Shown here: piece after piece, positions 31,512 through 34,883 of the stretch
Layout: every line of letters starts with the position of its first letter
Position numbering within the stretch: position 1 is the first letter of the stretch
From: Candidatus Daviesbacteria bacterium
GTDB taxonomy: Bacteria > Patescibacteriota > Microgenomatia > Daviesbacterales > UBA10151
Length of the DNA stretch: 34,883 nt
Reading direction: 5' to 3'
NCBI GenBank assembly: GCA_030699125.1
Contig: JAUYKM010000018.1
Location: forward strand, 1 to 34,883
Program-made: the position numbers and the translations under genes
Notes under the pieces: generated by a model
Databases searched by the model: none
What the model saw: only the letters and a program-made list of their open reading frames with translations
What the model was told of the DNA's origin: nothing

Positions 31512-31514
31512 AAT

Positions 31515-31715
31515 TTATACAGTACCACCAACAAAATAAGTTAATTTTTGTGGAACTTTATAAAAAATCGGATTTTCAAAACCTTTCTCTTTTGCCTTCT
31601 TAGAAGTATCTTCTAAAGTCTTACCTGATGAAATAACGGTTACTTCATCATCTTCTAAAGCTACCCAAAGTCCTTTATATTTTCTATAGAGATGCGTCCA
31701 ATCAATTGCAGCCAT
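31515..31715 (-). CDS. DUF5678-like small protein
   Basis: The 66-residue product resembles DUF5678. It has a Tyr-Lys-Gly-Leu-Trp-Val-Ala-Leu block (residues 13-20), the turn VISSGKTLEDTSKKAKEKGF (about 28-47), and a C-terminal FYKVPQKLTYFVGGT. The fold is likely alpha/beta, small and soluble. It begins 6 nt after a TAAAAT box with TG before it, so it is another predicted leaderless start. It is followed after 3 nt by the retropepsin-like gene. In such pairs the small protein might be substrate, inhibitor or adaptor of the protease; this is inference. Family recognition is from memory of the motif pattern. Confidence 0.65.
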   Translation of the reverse strand: MAAIDWTHLYRKYKGLWVALEDDEVTVISSGKTLEDTSKKAKEKGFENPIFYKVPQKLTYFVGGTV

Positions 31716-31721
31716 GATCTA

Positions 31722-31727
31722 ATTTTA
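31722..31727 (-). promoter_or_regulatory. Predicted -10 box of the DUF5678-retropepsin unit
   Basis: TAAAAT preceded by TGA (extended -10), exactly 6 nt before the ATG at 31715. No good -35 hexamer was found; the region upstream overlaps the end of the Nudix gene. The upstream TATAAT in the same stretch is 16 nt further and would give a short leader. Confidence 0.45.
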
Positions 31728-31736
31728 TCACAAAAA

Positions 31737-32195
31737 TTATAGCGAAGTTATAAAATCCAAAGTTCTAGATGCAAATACCAGGACTTCTTTCAGTAGTTTA
31801 GATTTTTGTAATTCTCTTTTATTAAACCATTTATATTCTTCCTTCATTTTTATTTTTTTAGGATTTTTACAAAAGGCAAAATAAATTAAATCTATATGAT
31901 GATGCGCTGGCTCATTTTTAAATTGGGGAATATCCTCCTCGATAATGGTGGCAGGATGAATTAATTCTCTGACATCCTCAGTTTCCAAAAGCTTTTTTCC
32001 ATTTAAAAGTCTAACTTCCAAATTTGTTTCTTCTTTAATTTCTCTCAAAACACATTCAATAGGGTTTTCATCGCTTTCAATATGTCCCCCAATCCCAATC
32101 CAAATTCCCAATTTTTTGTGTTTATGTAGTAAAACTTTATACTGATTATCTATTTTGGCAATAATATATGCCGTGGCAACAAAGTGTTTTTCCAT
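31737..32195 (-). CDS. Nudix hydrolase
   Basis: Nudix enzymes cleave nucleoside diphosphates linked to another group. The Nudix box is complete: GGHIESDENPIECVLREI followed by KEETNLEV (about residues 36-61), with the REXXEE metal-binding core as REIKEE. The N-terminus HFVATAYIIAKIDNQYKVLL is the first strand pair. The 152-residue length and the later HHIDLIYFAFC fit MutT/ADP-ribose-type enzymes, but the substrate cannot be told. It starts 5 nt after mltG and lies in the same orientation, so it may be co-transcribed. Confidence 0.9.
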   Translation of the reverse strand: MEKHFVATAYIIAKIDNQYKVLLHKHKKLGIWIGIGGHIESDENPIECVLREIKEETNLEVRLLNGKKLLETEDVRELIHPATIIEEDIPQFKNEPAHHHIDLIYFAFCKNPKKIKMKEEYKWFNKRELQKSKLLKEVLVFASRTLDFITSL

Positions 32196-32200
32196 ACTCT

Positions 32201-33175
32201 TTATGGATGATTTACAACATTGGCACTATGTTCTTCTAAAGTTTTAGCATAATAGGAATTTCCTTCTGAATCATGATAGTAATAGAGATAGGGAGTGTTG
32301 GGATCAGCATTAGCAACAGCTTGCAAAGAAGATAGGGATGGATTGGCAATTGGTTTTGGAGGTAAACCTTTATAACGGTAAGTATTATAAGGAGAGTCTA
32401 TTTTCTTATCCTCATTTGTTAAATACTTTGTCCACCATCCGCCAGCTGGCGGACTTTCAGATCCTTGAGGTACTAAAATATATTGCAATGTAGCATCAGC
32501 ATTCAGACCCATGCCAATTTTTAATCTTTTTAAAAGGATCGCGGCAATTTCAGTTCTAGCTTTATCTGATCTGGCTTCCCTCTCCACAATTGAGGCTAAA
32601 ATAACTCCCTCATCCTCTGTTAGTCCTTGATTTCTGATTTTGGAACGTAACTCTTCATCATATCTTTCTTCAAAAGTATCCATTAATTTTTGGGCAATTT
32701 GCCCCGGGGTATAATCCTTGGGGAAAAGATAAGTATCAGGAAACATATACCCCTCTTTGGCCACCTTCAAAAATTCTGAATTCTGAATTCTGAATTCTTG
32801 ATTCAATTTTTGTGCCATTTCTTCCACTCTCCAACCTTCTAGAAAAGTTGCCCACAAATCCTCCGGCTGACCAGTGATCTCTTTTAGGATCTCTTGGGCA
32901 TTCATTGAAGGTGATAACGGAAAACTACCGGCTTGAATTCTGTCAATTGACCCGCTTAACCTGCCATATATATTAAAAAATAATGGCGATTTAATTAAAT
33001 CTTCTTCATCCAATCTTGCTAGTACAGAGGAAAAACTTTCTCCTTTGGCGATTACAAAATCTTTAGGGGTTTGATCAGAAGAAACTTGAGACAACTGTGA
33101 AGTCCAAAAACTTCTCACTATAAAAAATATAATTATTATAACAACCAGTAACCATACTAATCTTTTTTTTGTCAT
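32201..33175 (-). CDS. mltG: Endolytic murein transglycosylase MltG
   Basis: MltG cuts nascent peptidoglycan strands at the membrane and sets glycan length. The 324-residue product has an N-terminal membrane helix (LVWLLVVIIIIFFIVRSFW, about 7-25), then a LysM-like region with DFVIAKGESFSSVLARLDEE. WATFLEGWRVEEMAQKL, GYMFPDTYLFPK, LASIVEREARSD (catalytic Glu), GMGLNADATLQYIL and SPYNTYRYKGLPPKPIANP follow. Two repeat stretches lie in the reading frame: an AATTCTG tandem array and a TCCGCCAG palindrome, both probably in loops. It overlaps ruvX by 4 nt. Confidence 0.94.
   Translation of the reverse strand: MTKKRLVWLLVVIIIIFFIVRSFWTSQLSQVSSDQTPKDFVIAKGESFSSVLARLDEEDLIKSPLFFNIYGRLSGSIDRIQAGSFPLSPSMNAQEILKEITGQPEDLWATFLEGWRVEEMAQKLNQEFRIQNSEFLKVAKEGYMFPDTYLFPKDYTPGQIAQKLMDTFEERYDEELRSKIRNQGLTEDEGVILASIVEREARSDKARTEIAAILLKRLKIGMGLNADATLQYILVPQGSESPPAGGWWTKYLTNEDKKIDSPYNTYRYKGLPPKPIANPSLSSLQAVANADPNTPYLYYYHDSEGNSYYAKTLEEHSANVVNHP
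32438..32453. repeat. TCCGCCAGCTGGCGGA palindrome inside mltG
   Basis: A 16-nt perfect palindrome, much more GC-rich than the surroundings, read in frame as part of ESPPAGGWW in MltG. It lies just before the conserved DSPYNTYRYKGLPP block and looks like a dispersed palindromic element that kept the frame open. Confidence 0.65.
32772..32806. repeat. AATTCTG tandem repeat inside mltG
   Basis: Three exact copies of AATTCTG (32772-32792) followed by AATTCTTGATTC. Seven is not a multiple of three, but the total length keeps the frame, giving QEFRIQNSEFL between two conserved MltG segments. Confidence 0.75.
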
Positions 33176-33558
33176 TTTTTAAAGTCAAGATAATCTTGTA
33201 AAATCCAGGCAGCAGAATAGGCATCTTCATCCTCCCTTTTTTTACGACCAATTCCCAAAAAAATCATTTTTTCCCTAGCTTTAATTGTAGATAAGGTTTC
33301 TTCAAATAATTCTATATCCAATTTATACAGATCTTTTAGTTTTTTGGCAACTTTTAAAATCTTTTTTCTGATGCCAGACTCCGGAATTCCCATGATGATT
33401 TTTTGAGCACCTTCTTTTTTAATTACTTCATTAATCTTTATTAGGGTATCTGTCTCGTTACTGACATGAATAACATCTAAAGGCCTGGCAATTTCTCCTT
33501 CCGATATAGCAAATCCCAATTTCTTTAACCCAAAATCAATCCCTAAATAAATCATCAA
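33172..33558 (-). CDS. ruvX: RuvX/YqgF-family Holliday junction resolvase-like nuclease
   Basis: The 128-residue RNase H-fold protein starts MMIYLGIDFGLKKLGFAISE (catalytic Asp in GIDFG). It has KIIMGIPESG, a Glu in FEETLSTIKAREKM, and the last acid in REDEDAYSAAWILQDYL. YqgF proteins process the 5' end of pre-16S rRNA in E. coli and were proposed as resolvases. The length is typical. It overlaps both the sortase gene and mltG by 4 nt (ATGA), so all three are coupled. Confidence 0.92.
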   Translation of the reverse strand: MMIYLGIDFGLKKLGFAISEGEIARPLDVIHVSNETDTLIKINEVIKKEGAQKIIMGIPESGIRKKILKVAKKLKDLYKLDIELFEETLSTIKAREKMIFLGIGRKKREDEDAYSAAWILQDYLDFKK

Positions 33559-34187
33559 AGCATTTTACCTAAAACAATCAGTCTTTTAAAGTTTAGTCCC
33601 GGGGGAACACAAGTCATTAAAGTAATATACCTACCATTAGTGTCAGGCGGGGCGATTACTGAAACATTACCCGGATCAACTACTTTTAAATCTACCACTT
33701 GATATTTAAACTTAACCCTGTTTGCTTCTACCACAATCTCATCTCCCTTTTTTAAATCAGTTAATTTAGCAAAAAAGGCTTTCTTAACCCCCAGTAAAGG
33801 ATTAACAGCCGAATGCCCGGAGATAAACACATTACCTTTTTCACCTGGCAAAGCAGTTCCCGGCAAATGAGCCAGTTTATTGATCAACTCATTAGTGTCA
33901 ACTACCACTTCAACTTTATCTAAATTCAGCCTCGGCACTGACAGACTAAACTCTGAATAGTTAGGCTGATACTCTCTTTCAATATCTGAAACAAAATAGG
34001 AAAAATTAAGGCTGCTTTCAATTGATACTCCCAGAATTTCAGCTGAGGAGGAAGTGGGAGTTATTAAATTTTGACTATCTTGTCCTTGAGCCATTTCCCA
34101 AATCTGAAAAGAGATAATGGGGAGAACAACCTGCATTAAAAGAATAACTCCAATAGAGAGAAAGCCTAAGGATAAAATCTTACCCAT
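33555..34187 (-). CDS. Sortase family transpeptidase
   Basis: Sortases anchor surface proteins or build pili outside the membrane. The 210-residue protein has an N-terminal signal/membrane helix (LGFLSIGVILLMQVVLPIIS, about 6-25). The sortase barrel (about 80-210) starts LSVPRLNLDKVEVVV. The catalytic residues are the His in VFISGHSAVN, the Cys in YITLMTCVPPG and the Arg in FKRLIVLG. TLMTC resembles the TLTTC of class D/E-like sortases. It lies 4 nt after the baseplate-J-like gene, and may act on a protein of the same operon; no LPXTG motif is visible in the window. Confidence 0.92.
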   Translation of the reverse strand: MGKILSLGFLSIGVILLMQVVLPIISFQIWEMAQGQDSQNLITPTSSSAEILGVSIESSLNFSYFVSDIEREYQPNYSEFSLSVPRLNLDKVEVVVDTNELINKLAHLPGTALPGEKGNVFISGHSAVNPLLGVKKAFFAKLTDLKKGDEIVVEANRVKFKYQVVDLKVVDPGNVSVIAPPDTNGRYITLMTCVPPGLNFKRLIVLGKML

Positions 34188-34191
34188 ATCA

Positions 34192-34883
34192 TTATTTTAA
34201 TCCCACTTCAATTTGAATATTATTTTCTATAAGAGGTAATCTCTGCAGGAAGCTGGGCAGACTTGGATTCATCCTTATTTCTGATCCCAAAATACCTTCC
34301 ATCTCTTTTAGAATTTGGGCCACTTCGTCTGCAGTTCTTCCCCTGATTTTATTTTTGATCTCATCTTGATTTAATTTCGGTATCAATTTAGCCCTAAATT
34401 TAGCAGAAAATATGAGCTTGCCATCTTTTTCTACATCTTTCACACTGGATTGAGTTTCAGTATTCTCTAAACTCAGTTCAAATCCTTCAGGCACTTCAGT
34501 AGTAACTAAATCTCCCACAATTTGTTTTAGATTATTCTCATCAAAGGCAGTACCTCTAAATCTAACTGTAAGATTTAAAGTGAATTCGGATGCTTGATCA
34601 TTGACATTTTTATTATAACTGCGCCTGATAATATCCTCCGATAATGATTCCTCAATCACCTTTTTATCCGGCAACTGCTCTTGCAGTTTATCTTTGGCCT
34701 GAGTCCTGAGATTGGCAGCTACTTTGGCCAATAATTTCTCCTGATCTGCTGCGGAAACAACCGTTACCTCTTTAGAAGTTCCTCCTGAAAAATTCCCCTC
34801 TGATTTGGCAACTAATTGATCGGATGAATAATTGGCAATTGAAAGATCAGTACCTGAAGGAAGGTTTCCGTCCGCTCCAATTG
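34192..34883 (-). CDS. Baseplate J/gp47-like protein, C-terminal part (cut by window edge)
   Basis: The reading frame is open to the high-coordinate edge, so the N-terminus is outside. The first visible residues read GADGNLPSGTDLSIANYSSD, then GGTSKEVTVVSAADQEKLLA. The rest alternates beta-rich segments (FTLNLTVRFRGTAFDENNLK, LIFSAKFRAKLIPKLNQDEI) and ends GRTADEVAQILKEM with a beta end. This is the pattern of large Patescibacteria proteins usually labelled baseplate J-like; that name comes from a phage tail fold, but a role at the cell surface is likely. It lies 4 nt before the sortase. An internal TTG at 34729-34731 is not the true start, because the frame is open above it. Confidence 0.5.
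   Translation of the reverse strand, partial: IGADGNLPSGTDLSIANYSSDQLVAKSEGNFSGGTSKEVTVVSAADQEKLLAKVAANLRTQAKDKLQEQLPDKKVIEESLSEDIIRRSYNKNVNDQASEFTLNLTVRFRGTAFDENNLKQIVGDLVTTEVPEGFELSLENTETQSSVKDVEKDGKLIFSAKFRAKLIPKLNQDEIKNKIRGRTADEVAQILKEMEGILGSEIRMNPSLPSFLQRLPLIENNIQIEVGLK

Noticed and set aside
34192-34731. Taking the TTG at 34729 as the start of the baseplate-J-like gene
   Set aside because: The frame remains open and family-like to the window edge, so this is an internal codon.

Overview
The window looks like a piece of a small, compact, AT-rich bacterial genome of the Candidate Phyla Radiation (Patescibacteria), most likely of the Microgenomates type. The case rests on several points. 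There is no rpmD (uL30) between rpsE and rplO, a loss known for this radiation. Many genes overlap by 1-14 nt. Several ribosomal proteins carry long lysine- or alanine-rich tails. A sortase sits next to a baseplate-J-like surface protein. Short palindromic and tandem repeats lie inside coding frames. TGA is used as a stop (rplQ, rpsE, fusA, rpoB) and TGG as Trp, so the UGA-glycine code of Gracilibacteria and Absconditabacteria is excluded. The lineage is an inference; no rRNA or tRNA gene was found to confirm it.

Layout (all genes on the minus strand except one, so transcription runs from high to low coordinates). 34883-30394 is an accessory/envelope block: partial baseplate-J-like protein, sortase, ruvX, mltG, a Nudix hydrolase, a DUF5678-like protein plus retropepsin-like protease pair, and a peptidase E-like S51 protein. 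29404-30348 is the only plus-strand gene, a MOSC-domain protein divergent from rpoB. 29198-21168 is rpoB-rpoC-rpsL-rpsG. 21174-18878 is an insertion in the str operon between rpsG and fusA: an unknown 193-aa protein, a Phd/YefM-RelE toxin-antitoxin pair, a coupled histidine phosphatase, an unknown 75-aa protein, and a stand-alone GreA N-terminal coiled-coil domain coupled to fusA. 18878-14791 is fusA, tuf, rpsJ and a 64-aa unknown. 14593-1 is the merged S10-spc-alpha superoperon rplC to rplM, with secY, adk and map inside and a new promoter at infA.

How it works together. The core genes build the ribosome, RNA polymerase, both GTPase elongation factors, IF-1, the Sec channel and N-terminal methionine removal. 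They are packed with 4-nt ATGA and 1-nt TAATG junctions that imply translational coupling. Sigma-70-like promoters can be read before rpoB, greN-fusA, tuf, rplC and infA. Several of them are followed by hairpins or a terminator-like element, which suggests leader control. A second promoter class drives accessory genes and places the -10 box exactly 6 nt before the start codon (MOSC, S51 peptidase, DUF5678, 64-aa gene), which predicts leaderless mRNAs. All promoter, terminator and leaderless calls are read by eye and not tested.

The points most worth following are the one-domain Gre protein coupled to EF-G, the toxin-antitoxin-phosphatase cassette inside the str operon, the hairpins placed at predicted transcript 5' ends, the rplC leader attenuator, the DUF5678-retropepsin pair, and the mobile-looking repeats inside ribosomal protein tails.
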